From the NCBI RefSeq assembly GCF_013408145.1, contig NZ_JACBZI010000001.1, positions 4,044,001 through 4,108,000 of the forward strand: DNA of 64,000 nt, read 5' to 3'. Origin of the DNA: Nocardioides marinus. Lineage in GTDB: Bacteria > Actinomycetota > Actinomycetes > Propionibacteriales > Nocardioidaceae. The translations under genes were made by a program, and so were the position numbers. Every line of letters starts with the position of its first letter. Within the stretch, counting starts at the first letter, position 1. The notes beneath the pieces were generated by a model, which made no database searches, was not told the origin of the DNA, and was given only the letters and a program-made list of their open reading frames with translations. Below, in pieces: positions 37,074 through 45,172 of the stretch.

Positions 37074-37219
37074 GTTCCGGGTAGCCGAAGGCGGGGGTGG
37101 GCTAGACCGGCGGGGACGTTTGGTAAAGAAGCGCCGTCGAGCGTATCCCCGTCCCTCTCCCTCGTCGATGTGGTGTGTGAGCGGCGGGGAGGGCTCGCCG
37201 ATGATGTGAGGAGATGGAC

Positions 37220-38005
37220 ATGACGCGAGTAGGAGTTTCTGGGCGGCGCGCTGCGGCGGTGGCCACCGCGCTCCTGACCTGTACGGCGGGTCCGGTGATC
37301 CTGACAGTATCGACGGTGTCCTTGGCCGATGCTGCGGTCACGAGCCACCGCAGCGACGCCCGTCCCCACCTTGGCAAGGCGGGCCGAGACCGGGACGGGG
37401 ACGGGATGAGCAACCGCTGGGAGCGCCGACACGGGACGAACCCGCGGAAGAAGGACGCCCGACGTGACCCGGACCGAGATGGTCTGAGGAACATCGTGGA
37501 GATGCGGCAGGGTACCGAGCCGCTGGATGAGGACACCGACGGCGACGGCTACGAGGACGGGGACGAGCTGCTCGACGAGCTCGAGGTCAGCGATCCGCTT
37601 GACCCGGACAGTGATGACGACGGTGTCCTGGACGGTGACGAGGACTCCGACGAGGACGGTGTGGACAACGAGGACGAGGACGACGCCACCGAGCGATGCG
37701 GGTTCGATGACGACGATTCCGACCTGGACGGCATCGCGGACGAGGACGAGAACGACTTCGGAACTGACCCGAACGAGCCTGACAGCGACGGAGACGGTGT
37801 CCTCGATGGCAACGAGGACTCCGACGAGGACGGCGTCGAGGACGAGGACGAGGACGACGACGTCGACGACGAGTGCGACGACCAGGGAGAGGACGAGGAC
37901 GACGACGAGGATTCCGACGAGGATTCCGACGAGGACGCCGCGGGGTCGGACGTTGACGGGTCGGCCTCCGAGCGCGGGGCTGTCGCGTGGTGGCGGGTGC
38001 CCTGA
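37220..38005 (+). CDS. Secreted acidic protein with thrombospondin type 3-like Ca-binding repeats
   Basis: 261 residues. A signal peptide of about 37 residues is followed by repeated Asp-rich loops of the form DxDxDG: DRDGDGMSNRWE, DPDRDGLRN, DTDGDGYEDGDE, DSDDDGVLDGDEDSDEDG, DLDGIADEDE and DSDGDGVLDGNED. These resemble TSP3/OmpA-type calcium loops. The last 60 residues are almost only Asp and Glu. Start 37220 is preferred to ATG 37214 because GAGGAG (37208-37213) then has proper spacing. It ends 21 bases before the sigma factor gene and may share its operon. Base use is Asp/Glu driven and unlike the neighbours. Confidence 0.8.
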   Translation: MTRVGVSGRRAAAVATALLTCTAGPVILTVSTVSLADAAVTSHRSDARPHLGKAGRDRDGDGMSNRWERRHGTNPRKKDARRDPDRDGLRNIVEMRQGTEPLDEDTDGDGYEDGDELLDELEVSDPLDPDSDDDGVLDGDEDSDEDGVDNEDEDDATERCGFDDDDSDLDGIADEDENDFGTDPNEPDSDGDGVLDGNEDSDEDGVEDEDEDDDVDDECDDQGEDEDDDEDSDEDSDEDAAGSDVDGSASERGAVAWWRVP

Positions 38006-38026
38006 TCGCTGCGTGAGATCACCGGA

Positions 38027-38623
38027 GTGGTGACGGACGGACCACCCCGGGTCCCGTCCTCGGCGACCGCTGAGGACGGGACCCGCGCCTCGACGTTCGC
38101 GGCCGTGCTCGCCGCCGCGTCGCAAGGACGACCCGAAGGGTTCTCCCACTTGTGGACGGAGTACGCCCCACCCGTGCGGGCCTTCGTCACGAGGCTCGGC
38201 TGTGCCGAGCCGGACGAGACCGTCAACGACGTGTTCGCCCAGGTGTTCGCGAGGATCGACCGATTCCGCGGTGACGAGCCAGGATTCCGGGGCCTGCTGT
38301 TCACGGTGGCCCGACGCCGTGTCGTCGACGCCAGGCGCCGACGTGGACGGGAAGTGTCCACGGTGCCGCTGGAGGCGATGTTCGACGATGAGCGCGGACC
38401 GTCCCAGGAGGGCCCTGCGAAAGTCGAGCAACTCGACGCGGTTCGTGCCCTACTCGGCTGCCTCACCGACGACCAACGCCACGTGGTGCTGCTGCGCGTG
38501 ATCGCGGATCTAGACATCGGGCAGACCGCTGCGGTGATGGGGCGTCGCCCCGGCGCCGTCAAGGCCTTACAGGCGAGGGCGCTGGCCCGGTTGCGCGAGT
38601 GTGCCACTGAGGGGGAACGATGA
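38027..38623 (+). CDS. ECF-type RNA polymerase sigma factor
   Basis: 198 residues. Region 2 (FSHLWTEYAPPVRAFVTRLGCAEPDETVNDVFAQVFARIDRFR, then GLLFTVARRRVVDARRRR) and region 4 (LTDDQRHVVLLRVIADLDIGQTAAVMGRRPGAVKALQARALARLRE) are clear, with no region 3. About 30 residues precede region 2. GTG 38027 or the next GTG (38030) can start it. It overlaps the membrane protein gene by four bases, the usual sigma/anti-sigma layout. Leu181 is encoded by TTA (38567-38569) and Leu at 38509-38511 by CTA, both rare in such GC-rich DNA. Confidence 0.88.
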   Translation: MVTDGPPRVPSSATAEDGTRASTFAAVLAAASQGRPEGFSHLWTEYAPPVRAFVTRLGCAEPDETVNDVFAQVFARIDRFRGDEPGFRGLLFTVARRRVVDARRRRGREVSTVPLEAMFDDERGPSQEGPAKVEQLDAVRALLGCLTDDQRHVVLLRVIADLDIGQTAAVMGRRPGAVKALQARALARLRECATEGER

Positions 38624-39414
38624 GCGGGACCATGGACGACGCGACGATCGCGCAACTGATGGCTGGGGAACCTGTGTCGGCCGATCTACAGGGTGTCGCC
38701 TCGCTGTTCGAGGACCTTCGGGCATCGGCTCATGCGTCCCCGCCACCAGCGGGCGATGTCGTGAGCCACTTCATCACCCATGGTCGGGCGCCTTCGCCGC
38801 AACCGAGGCGACTGGCCACGAGCGTCCGCCGGGCGGGAGCCGTCACCGCGGCCATCGCTGTCGCCGTGACTGCCGGGGTGGGACTGGCTGGTGCTGCCAA
38901 TGCACTCCCCGACGCGTGGCAGCAGCGCTTCGACCAACTCGTGGGCCGACCCGTGGTCGAGCAGCCGCAGCCCGATCCGAACGGTGACCTCGACTCCGGC
39001 GAGAACTCCTTCCGCGAGCCGACGGATGACGCTCCGGGTGCCCCCCACGACCCCCGTGACACGACCACGCCGGACGCCGAGGGACCTCATCAGGGCGGGC
39101 GAGACGACCGCAATGAACCCCGTGATGGGCCTCGGGATGGCGAATCCGATGGGGACCGGGACGACCGGGGAGACCGGGACGACCGGGGAGACCGGGACGA
39201 CCGGGACGACGTGGACGGAGATGCGGCGGGCGGCCAAGGCAGCGATCGAGCGCCCAAGGAGCCCAAGGAGCCCAAGGAGCCCAAGGAGCCCAAGGAGAGC
39301 GCAGGTCCCGACGGCGACAGCGAGCAAGACGAGGCGGAGGACCCCTCGGAGCCCGGTGCGGAGAGCGACTCGGAATCCGACGACGCCGGCGGCGCGTCGC
39401 CGGACGAGGAGTAG
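38620..39414 (+). CDS. Putative membrane partner (anti-sigma) of the ECF factor
   Basis: 264 residues. A cytoplasmic head of about 68 residues, one transmembrane helix (about 70-92, GAVTAAIAVAVTAGVGLAGA) and an outer part of about 170 residues. The outer part is low-complexity: GDRDDR repeats, a run of KEP units and a Ser/Glu/Asp tail. No zinc-binding HxxxCxxC is present, so assignment as anti-sigma rests on topology and the ATGA overlap with the sigma gene. The ANALPDAWQQRFDQLVG segment after the helix recurs in actinobacterial proteins paired with ECF factors. The extended charged region could span the cell wall. Confidence 0.65.
   Translation: MSGTMDDATIAQLMAGEPVSADLQGVASLFEDLRASAHASPPPAGDVVSHFITHGRAPSPQPRRLATSVRRAGAVTAAIAVAVTAGVGLAGAANALPDAWQQRFDQLVGRPVVEQPQPDPNGDLDSGENSFREPTDDAPGAPHDPRDTTTPDAEGPHQGGRDDRNEPRDGPRDGESDGDRDDRGDRDDRGDRDDRDDVDGDAAGGQGSDRAPKEPKEPKEPKEPKESAGPDGDSEQDEAEDPSEPGAESDSESDDAGGASPDEE
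39154..39204 (+). repeat. 18-bp tandem repeat, 2.8 copies, within the membrane partner gene
   Basis: Unit GACCGGGACGACCGGGGA, encoding DRDDRG. Copies are nearly identical, which suggests recent expansion by slippage. Confidence 0.8.
39252..39296 (+). repeat. 9-bp tandem repeat, five exact copies
   Basis: Unit GCCCAAGGA, read as PKE triplets in the outer part of the membrane protein. All five copies are identical. Confidence 0.85.
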
Positions 39415-39423
39415 GAAGTCGGA

Positions 39424-39798
39424 TCAGCGCAGCTCGCCGCGCGAGCCGAGGCAGACCGCGACCAGCTCACCGGGGGAGACGCCCTCGTGGGCGGCCCAGC
39501 CGCGGGCGAAGGAGACGACACGCAGCTCGCCGGCCGGCGTACGGATGAGGGAGGCCGCTGGGATGGAGCCGTCGGCGAAGCCGGTGGTGGAGCAGCGGTG
39601 GTCCGTCATGAGCCGTGCGAGCTGCGTGTCGACAGGCGTGGCCGCGGGGGGAGGAGCCGCGGGCTCGGCCTGGACGTGGGACGCGAGTCCGATGGAGACG
39701 ACCGCGCCCAGCACCAACCCCTTGACCACGTCGAGCGCACGCAGCACGACCCGGGGAGGGGTGGGCCGTGCGAGGCGCTCGGTGGGGGAGTCGGGCAT
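39424..39798 (-). CDS. Small single-pass membrane protein of unknown function
   Basis: 124 residues. A basic, Pro-rich cytoplasmic N terminus, one transmembrane helix at about 23-43 and an outer domain of about 75 residues with two cysteines (DHRCSTTG; VAVCLGS) that may form a disulfide. I do not recognise the family. It is divergent from the MoxR ATPase, and a near-perfect 12-4-12 palindrome lies between them. Confidence 0.6.
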   Translation of the reverse strand: MPDSPTERLARPTPPRVVLRALDVVKGLVLGAVVSIGLASHVQAEPAAPPPAATPVDTQLARLMTDHRCSTTGFADGSIPAASLIRTPAGELRVVSFARGWAAHEGVSPGELVAVCLGSRGELR

Positions 39799-39826
39799 GC
39801 CACCACAACGAGGTCGCGACCGGCCG

Positions 39827-39854
39827 GGTCACGCCGGTACGGACCGGTGTGACC
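39827..39854. promoter_or_regulatory. Near-perfect palindrome in a divergent intergenic region
   Basis: Left arm GGTCACGCCGGT, spacer ACGG, right arm ACCGGTGTGACC; 11 of 12 positions pair. It lies 28 bases from one start codon and 45 from the other, so it is a candidate shared operator. Confidence 0.45.
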
Positions 39855-39887
39855 GGAGCCACCCCCGCTCGTTGGGCACCGATGGGC

Positions 39888-39893
39888 CAGGAT
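39888..39893 (+). promoter_or_regulatory. Weak -10 hexamer before the MoxR gene
   Basis: CAGGAT, six bases, GTG at 39900; same layout as at 33701. Confidence 0.4.
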
Positions 39894-39899
39894 GGTTCG

Positions 39900-40763
39900 G
39901 TGACCTGGTTCTCCTCCCCGTCCGACGCCGCCGAGCGGCTCACCGCCACCGGATACCTCGCGGACACCGCGACGGCGACCACCACCTTCCTCGCCGGTGC
40001 GCTGGAGAAGCCGCTGCTCCTCGAGGGCCCGGCCGGCGTCGGGAAGACCGAGCTGGCCAAGGCCGTCGCACGCTCCACCGGCGCGGAGCTGGTGCGCCTG
40101 CAGTGCTACGAGGGGCTCGACGAGGCCCGCGCGTTGTACGAGTGGAACTACAAGAAGCAGCTGCTGCGCATCCAGGCCAGCCAGGGCCAGACGTGGGACG
40201 AGACCCACGACGACATCTTCACCGATGAGTTCCTGCTGACCCGCCCGCTGCTGACCGCGATCCGGCGCGAGCAGCCGACCGTGCTGCTGATCGACGAGGT
40301 CGACAAGACCGACGTCGAGGTCGAGGGCCTGCTGCTGGAGGTGCTCAGCGACTTCCAGGTCACGATCCCGGAGATGGGCACGATCGCAGCCGTGCGCCGC
40401 CCGTACGTCGTGCTCACCTCCAACGCCACCCGCGAGCTGTCCGAGGCGGTCAAGCGGCGCTGCCTCTACCTGCACCTGGAGTACCCCGACGCCGACCGCG
40501 AGCGCGACATCGTGCTCTCCCAGGTCCCCGATCTGGAGGAGGGCGTGGCGACCCAGCTGGTCACGCTCGTGGGCCGGCTGCGCGAGCTGGAGCTGAAGAA
40601 GGCGCCCTCGATCGCGGAGTCCATCGACTGGGCCCGCACCCTGCTGGCCCTGGAGATCAAGGACCTCGACGACGCCGCCGTCACCGCCACCCTCGGGGTG
40701 GTGCTCAAGCACGTCACCGACACCGAGCGCGCGGTCAAGGAGCTGCGCCTGGCCCGCGCCTGA
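39900..40763 (+). CDS. MoxR family AAA+ ATPase
   Basis: 287 residues. Walker A GPAGVGKTELAKAVA near residue 44, Walker B VLLIDEVDKTD near 130 and the sensor segment YVVLTSNATRELSEAVKRRCLYLHLEYPD identify the MoxR/CoxD class. These chaperone-like ATPases work with a VWA-domain partner to mature metalloenzymes or remodel complexes. The partner is the next gene, 25 bases away. The target enzyme is not nearby. GTG 39900 is supported by the promoter hexamer; the open frame starts 44 codons earlier. Confidence 0.88.
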   Translation: MTWFSSPSDAAERLTATGYLADTATATTTFLAGALEKPLLLEGPAGVGKTELAKAVARSTGAELVRLQCYEGLDEARALYEWNYKKQLLRIQASQGQTWDETHDDIFTDEFLLTRPLLTAIRREQPTVLLIDEVDKTDVEVEGLLLEVLSDFQVTIPEMGTIAAVRRPYVVLTSNATRELSEAVKRRCLYLHLEYPDADRERDIVLSQVPDLEEGVATQLVTLVGRLRELELKKAPSIAESIDWARTLLALEIKDLDDAAVTATLGVVLKHVTDTERAVKELRLARA

Positions 40764-40788
40764 TCCGCGCCGTCCCGCCGTCGTCGCC

Positions 40789-42225
40789 ATGAGCACCCGT
40801 TCCGGCCTGCTGGACCGCCACATCGCCTTCCTCGAGGCGCTGCGCGCGGCCGGCCTGCCCGTCTCCATCTCCGAGGACCTCGACGCCGTCGCGGTGCTGC
40901 AGGCCCTCGACTGGGCCGACCGCGCCTCGCTCAAGGAGGGGTACGCCGCCACGCTGGTCAAGCGGCACCAGTGGCGGCCGACGTTCGACGCGCTCTTCGA
41001 CCTCTACTTCCCGCGGATGATCGGGGAGGGCGCCGGTGGGCGGCTGGACCCCGCGGCCGAGGGCGTCGAGGGCGAGGCCGGTGAGCCGGGCGACGGCGGC
41101 GACGACCAGGAGGCACCCGTTGGCGCCCGCGACAACGGGGCGGCGCTGGCGGAGTTCCGCGAGCGCCTGGAGCAGGCGCTGCTCGACGGCGACCAGGAGG
41201 CCCTCGACGCGCTGGCGGTCGAGATGGTCGGCCGGTTCGGCGCGATGCCCGGGCGCGGCCCCGGGCTGTCGTCGTGGTCGGCGTACACCGCGATCCAGCG
41301 GGTCGCCCCCGGCGAGCTCGTCGAGCAGATCGTGCAGGGGCTGATGGCCGACGGACGCACCGAGGAGGAGGCCGACCGGCTGGCCGGCCGCCGCATCGGC
41401 GGTTTCACCCGGCAGGTCGAGGCCGATGCCCGGCGCCGGATCGGGGAGGAGAAGGGCCCCGACCACGTCGCGCAGGCGGCGCTGCGCCCCACCATCGACC
41501 GGCTGGACTTCCTCTCCATGCGGCGCAGCGACCTGGAGGAGATGCGCCGCGAGATCCAGCCGCTCGCGCGGCGGCTCGCGACCCGGCTCACCCAGCAGCA
41601 CCACGCCCACCGCCGCGGCCCGCTGGACTTCCGCCGCACCGTGCGTGCCTCGGTGTCCACCGGTGGCGTGCCGCTGACCACCCACCACAAGCCCAAGCGC
41701 CCGCACCGCAGCGAGCTGGTGGTGCTCTGCGACGTGAGCGGGTCGGTGGCCAACTTCGCGCAGTTCACGCTGCTGCTGGTCTTCGCGCTGCGCGACCAGT
41801 TCACCAAGGTGCGCGCCTTCACCTTCATCGACCACGTGCACGAGGTGACCCACCACTTCAAGCCCGGGGCCGACGTGGTGGACGTGATGACCGAGCTGGC
41901 GGCCAGCACGGCCCACGCCGCGCTGTGGGGCCGCACCAACTACGGCAGGGCGCTGACGACCTTCGCCGAGCGGCACTCCGACGCGATCGGCCCGCGCACC
42001 GCGCTGCTCGTGCTGGGCGATGCCCGCTCCAACTACTCCGACCTCGCCGTCGACACGCTCGCCGAGCTCGCCGACCAGTGCCGGCACGCCTGGTGGCTCA
42101 ACCCCGAGCACCAGCGGCACTGGGACACCGGCGACTCCGCGGCCTCGCGCTACGGCGAGGCGATGCCGATGGTCGAGTGCCGCAACCTCACCCAGCTCAC
42201 GGAGTTCGTCCACCAGGTCCTCTGA
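40789..42225 (+). CDS. VWA domain protein, CoxE-like
   Basis: 478 residues. The C-terminal half is a von Willebrand A domain with a MIDAS-type motif, LVVLCDVSGSVANFAQF near residue 310 (D-x-S-x-S). The N-terminal half has GLPVSISEDLDAVAVLQALDWADRASLKEGYAATLVK, typical of proteins paired with MoxR. It forms an operon with the ATPase. CoxE in carbon monoxide dehydrogenase clusters helps insert metal; that function is not implied here because no coxL is visible. A family A palindrome follows the stop. Confidence 0.85.
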   Translation: MSTRSGLLDRHIAFLEALRAAGLPVSISEDLDAVAVLQALDWADRASLKEGYAATLVKRHQWRPTFDALFDLYFPRMIGEGAGGRLDPAAEGVEGEAGEPGDGGDDQEAPVGARDNGAALAEFRERLEQALLDGDQEALDALAVEMVGRFGAMPGRGPGLSSWSAYTAIQRVAPGELVEQIVQGLMADGRTEEEADRLAGRRIGGFTRQVEADARRRIGEEKGPDHVAQAALRPTIDRLDFLSMRRSDLEEMRREIQPLARRLATRLTQQHHAHRRGPLDFRRTVRASVSTGGVPLTTHHKPKRPHRSELVVLCDVSGSVANFAQFTLLLVFALRDQFTKVRAFTFIDHVHEVTHHFKPGADVVDVMTELAASTAHAALWGRTNYGRALTTFAERHSDAIGPRTALLVLGDARSNYSDLAVDTLAELADQCRHAWWLNPEHQRHWDTGDSAASRYGEAMPMVECRNLTQLTEFVHQVL

Positions 42226-42256
42226 GCGGCGCCTCTGACCTGTGCTCTGAGGGGTG

Positions 42257-42286
42257 CCGAACCGGCGCATCAATACGCCGGCTCGG
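42257..42286. repeat. Third family A palindrome, CA centre, imperfect
   Basis: CCGAACCGGCGCAT, CA, ATACGCCGGCTCGG. It matches the copies at 10097 and 10140 at nearly every position but has two unpaired positions. It follows the VWA gene and probably terminates it. Confidence 0.6.
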
Positions 42287-42380
42287 AGGTGCTCACGCGT
42301 CCTGCCACCCGGACGGGGCGTGACGGTCGTCGCAGGACGTCGTTGAATACCTGAAACGTGTTCACGTCTTGGGAGGTCCC

Positions 42381-43715
42381 ATGTCCCGCCTCGTCCGCTC
42401 CGCGCTCGCCACGGGCGTGGGTGCTGCCCTCGCCCTGGGTGCCGCCGCCCCGGTGACGACGTCCGCCTCGGCGGCGCCCGCATCGTCGGTCGTGGCCACG
42501 GCTCCTGCCGCCCAGGTGCTCGCCGCCGCGCCGGGGAAGACGAAGGGGAAGGACCTGCGCCGCGTCGTGTACGTCGGCAACAACTGGGACGGCACCGCCG
42601 ACGTCCTGCTCCCGGGCAGCTTCAAGCGGATCGGGCGGCTCGACATCGTCCCCGACTACGACGAGCGGATCGCCGAGATCAGCCTCAACCCCTACCGGCT
42701 GGCCTACTTCATCGCGATCCAGCAGCTGATCGGCGAGGGCCACGACCAGCTCGTGGACGACATGTACTCCTCCAACGACGGCCGGCTGCTCATCGTGTCC
42801 CGGCCCTCCTTCGCCGACGTGGTCGCCCTCGACCTAGCCACCGGGGAGATCGTGTGGCGCTTCGCCGTCGACGGCGTGCGGTCGGACCACATGGCCCTCT
42901 CGCCCGACGGCGAGACCGTCGTGGTGTCGGCCTCGACCGGCAACGTCGTGCACGCCCTGGACGTCGAGACCGGCGAGGAGGTCGGCCGCTTCGAGTCCGG
43001 CGGCTCCCCGCACGAGTCGGTCTACCTCGACGACGGCGAGACGATCCTGCACGCGAGCATCGGCATGGTCTACAGCCCGCTCGACGACCCGGTGCTGGAC
43101 GCCACCAAGCAGGAGCGGGTGCTGCAGCTGGTCGACGCCGACACCTACGAGGTGACCCGCCGCTACGACCTGCGCGCCGCGCTGGACGAGGCGGGTCTCG
43201 AGGACGTCTCCACCGCCGTCCGGCCGCTGACCCACACCCCTGACGACGACACGTTCATCTTCCAGCTCTCCTTCTTCCACGGCTTCGTGGTGATGGACCG
43301 CGAGACCGGCGAGATCACCAAGGTCAAGAAGCTGCCCAACCTCATCCCCGACACCCCGCGCGAGCTCTACCTGCTCGACTCCGCGCACCACGGCATCTCG
43401 ATGGACCCGACCGGCAAGCACATCTGTGTCGCGGGCACGATGTCGGACTACGCGACCGTCGTGTCGTACCCGCGGATGAAGCGCTCGAAGCTGATCAAGG
43501 GCGGGCTGAAGCCCTACTGGGTCACCCAGTCCTGGAACGGCAAGCACTGCTACATCTCGTGGTCGGGCTCCGACACCGTCTCCAAGATCTCCTACAAGTT
43601 GGCGAAGATCGTGCGGACCACCGACGTGGGCTACCACCCGCAGCGGGTGCGCAACGGGTTCATCCAGCGTTCCTACGTCGCCGACCTCCCGCAGGACCAG
43701 CCCGGTCACGGCTGA
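42381..43715 (+). CDS. Secreted beta-propeller protein of unknown function
   Basis: 444 residues. A signal peptide (1 to about 32, ending ASA-AP) is followed by repeated propeller blades of the YVTN/WD-like kind: DVVALDLATGEIVWRFAVDG, HMALSPDGETVVVSASTGNVVHALDVETGEEVGRFESGG, and GFVVMDRETGEITKVKKL. No enzyme motif is seen. GGGAGG at 42371-42376 supports ATG 42381 over an upstream TTG. The palindrome ACGTG-TT-CACGT lies at about 42356-42367 in the promoter region. A binding or sensory role outside the cell is likely. Confidence 0.75.
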   Translation: MSRLVRSALATGVGAALALGAAAPVTTSASAAPASSVVATAPAAQVLAAAPGKTKGKDLRRVVYVGNNWDGTADVLLPGSFKRIGRLDIVPDYDERIAEISLNPYRLAYFIAIQQLIGEGHDQLVDDMYSSNDGRLLIVSRPSFADVVALDLATGEIVWRFAVDGVRSDHMALSPDGETVVVSASTGNVVHALDVETGEEVGRFESGGSPHESVYLDDGETILHASIGMVYSPLDDPVLDATKQERVLQLVDADTYEVTRRYDLRAALDEAGLEDVSTAVRPLTHTPDDDTFIFQLSFFHGFVVMDRETGEITKVKKLPNLIPDTPRELYLLDSAHHGISMDPTGKHICVAGTMSDYATVVSYPRMKRSKLIKGGLKPYWVTQSWNGKHCYISWSGSDTVSKISYKLAKIVRTTDVGYHPQRVRNGFIQRSYVADLPQDQPGHG

Positions 43716-45172
43716 GCCTCCCTCACCACCTGGAAGACCCGGCTGGTGACCTCGGTGCCCTCGCTGCTGTCGGGGTCGCCGAGGAAGCCGGCTCGTCGCA
43801 GCTCCTCGACGGCGGCGGACACCGAGGGGTCGTGGCTGGTGTCGACCAGGGCCGCGCCCTCGGCGTAGGCCTCGAACCCGTGGTGGGCGGCGACGCCGCC
43901 GGAGCCGGCGGTGTCGAAGGTGACGGTCACCTGCTCGACGGAGTCGGGGTTGGCCACCCCGTCCAACAGGGGTACGACGTCGCCCCGGTGCTCCAGGGAG
44001 AGCAGGAGGCTGCCCTCGGGGAACCCGGCGAGCTGCCCGGTCGGCGACCCCAGCGTGACCGCGTGGCTGATCGCGACGCCGTGCTCGGGGGCCGAGGCCA
44101 GCAGGTCGGCGGCGAGCATCCCGCCCTGGCTGTGCCCGACGACGAGCACCGGGTCCTCGCCGACCCCGGACCGCTCGAGCGCCGCGAGCACCCCGTCGGC
44201 GTACCCGTTGTCGAGGCCACCCATCAGCTGGAGGTTGGTGCCCATGTCGCGCACGTCCCCGTCGCGGGTCCACGGCAGTGTCGTCATGTCGTCGGTGCCG
44301 GGGAGGTAGAGCACGTGGCGGGCCGAGCCGTCGGCGGCGGTGAGGGTCTGCAGCTCGACGGTGCCGTTCATCTCCGGGTGCTCGGGGCCGCTGAGCTCGC
44401 TGAGCTGCCTGACGTGCTCGACGAGGTCGGCGACGTCGGCCGGCACCCGTGACGACGCCTCGACCCGCACGCCCGGCAGCGGCGTGGCCCGCACGCGGCC
44501 ACCGGGGTAGAGACGGGACAGCAGCGCGGCGGCCGCCGCCGCGTCGCCGGTGTCGAGCGGGAGCCCCCACGGACCGCCCGGAACCACGGGGGTCAGCCCG
44601 TCCCACAGGCCCTCGAGCAGACCGCCGCCCCCGGCCACGAGGTGCTCGACCTCCTCGGGGTGGGCGGTGAGCCAGCGCTCGAGGGCGGGTGCCGCCCGCT
44701 GCGGGAGGCCGGGCGCGAGGAGGGCCGTGCGCCCGGCGGCGAGGAGCCCGACGGGCAGCAGGGCCGGGGCCGTGGCCCCGATCGTCCAGCCCACGGTGCG
44801 ACCCACCAGGTGCTCGAGCCCCGCGACCGTCTCGGCGACCCCCGAGTCGGCCGCGGACAGAGCAGCGACGACCAGACGCAGGGACCGAGCGTCGACCTCC
44901 CACCCCAGCGACTCGGTGCCGACGCCGTCGGGCCCGACGGTGGCGGCCAGCACCCCGGCCTCGGCCTCGGCGAGGGTCACGGGTGAGAGGAGACCGGAGG
45001 CGAGCAGGTCGGGGTCGAGCAGCACGTCGGCGCCCTCGCCGGCCCACCCGCGCATCCGCTCGGCCGCCTCGTCGTAGCGGTCGGCCAGTGCCAGCAGTGC
45101 GGCCCAGGACGCGGCGACCCCCGCCTGTCCGCCGGTGACCTCGACGACCTCGCCCGAGGGCCGGCTGCTCAC
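43706..45172 (-). CDS. Alpha/beta hydrolase-fold protein with WXG-type N-terminal region, putative type VII effector
   Basis: 488 residues. The C-terminal 230 residues contain a serine hydrolase nucleophile elbow GHSQGG (about residue 350) with RHVLYLPGTDDMTTLPW before it and a late HHGFEAY that can supply His. The N-terminal 200 residues are Ala-rich helices (GVAASWAALLALADRYDEAAERMRGWAGEGADVLLDPDLL) like WXG/PPE-style secretion regions. GTG 45172 lies in a GTGA overlap with a WXG-like gene. Together this resembles secreted lipase/esterase effectors with their carrier. The enzyme activity and secretion are inferred. Confidence 0.7.
   Translation of the reverse strand: MSSRPSGEVVEVTGGQAGVAASWAALLALADRYDEAAERMRGWAGEGADVLLDPDLLASGLLSPVTLAEAEAGVLAATVGPDGVGTESLGWEVDARSLRLVVAALSAADSGVAETVAGLEHLVGRTVGWTIGATAPALLPVGLLAAGRTALLAPGLPQRAAPALERWLTAHPEEVEHLVAGGGGLLEGLWDGLTPVVPGGPWGLPLDTGDAAAAAALLSRLYPGGRVRATPLPGVRVEASSRVPADVADLVEHVRQLSELSGPEHPEMNGTVELQTLTAADGSARHVLYLPGTDDMTTLPWTRDGDVRDMGTNLQLMGGLDNGYADGVLAALERSGVGEDPVLVVGHSQGGMLAADLLASAPEHGVAISHAVTLGSPTGQLAGFPEGSLLLSLEHRGDVVPLLDGVANPDSVEQVTVTFDTAGSGGVAAHHGFEAYAEGAALVDTSHDPSVSAAVEELRRAGFLGDPDSSEGTEVTSRVFQVVREAQP

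Noticed and set aside
39154..39296. Short repeats considered as a CRISPR array
   Set aside because: The repeats are 9 and 18 bases, directly adjacent, in frame within a coding region and without spacers.
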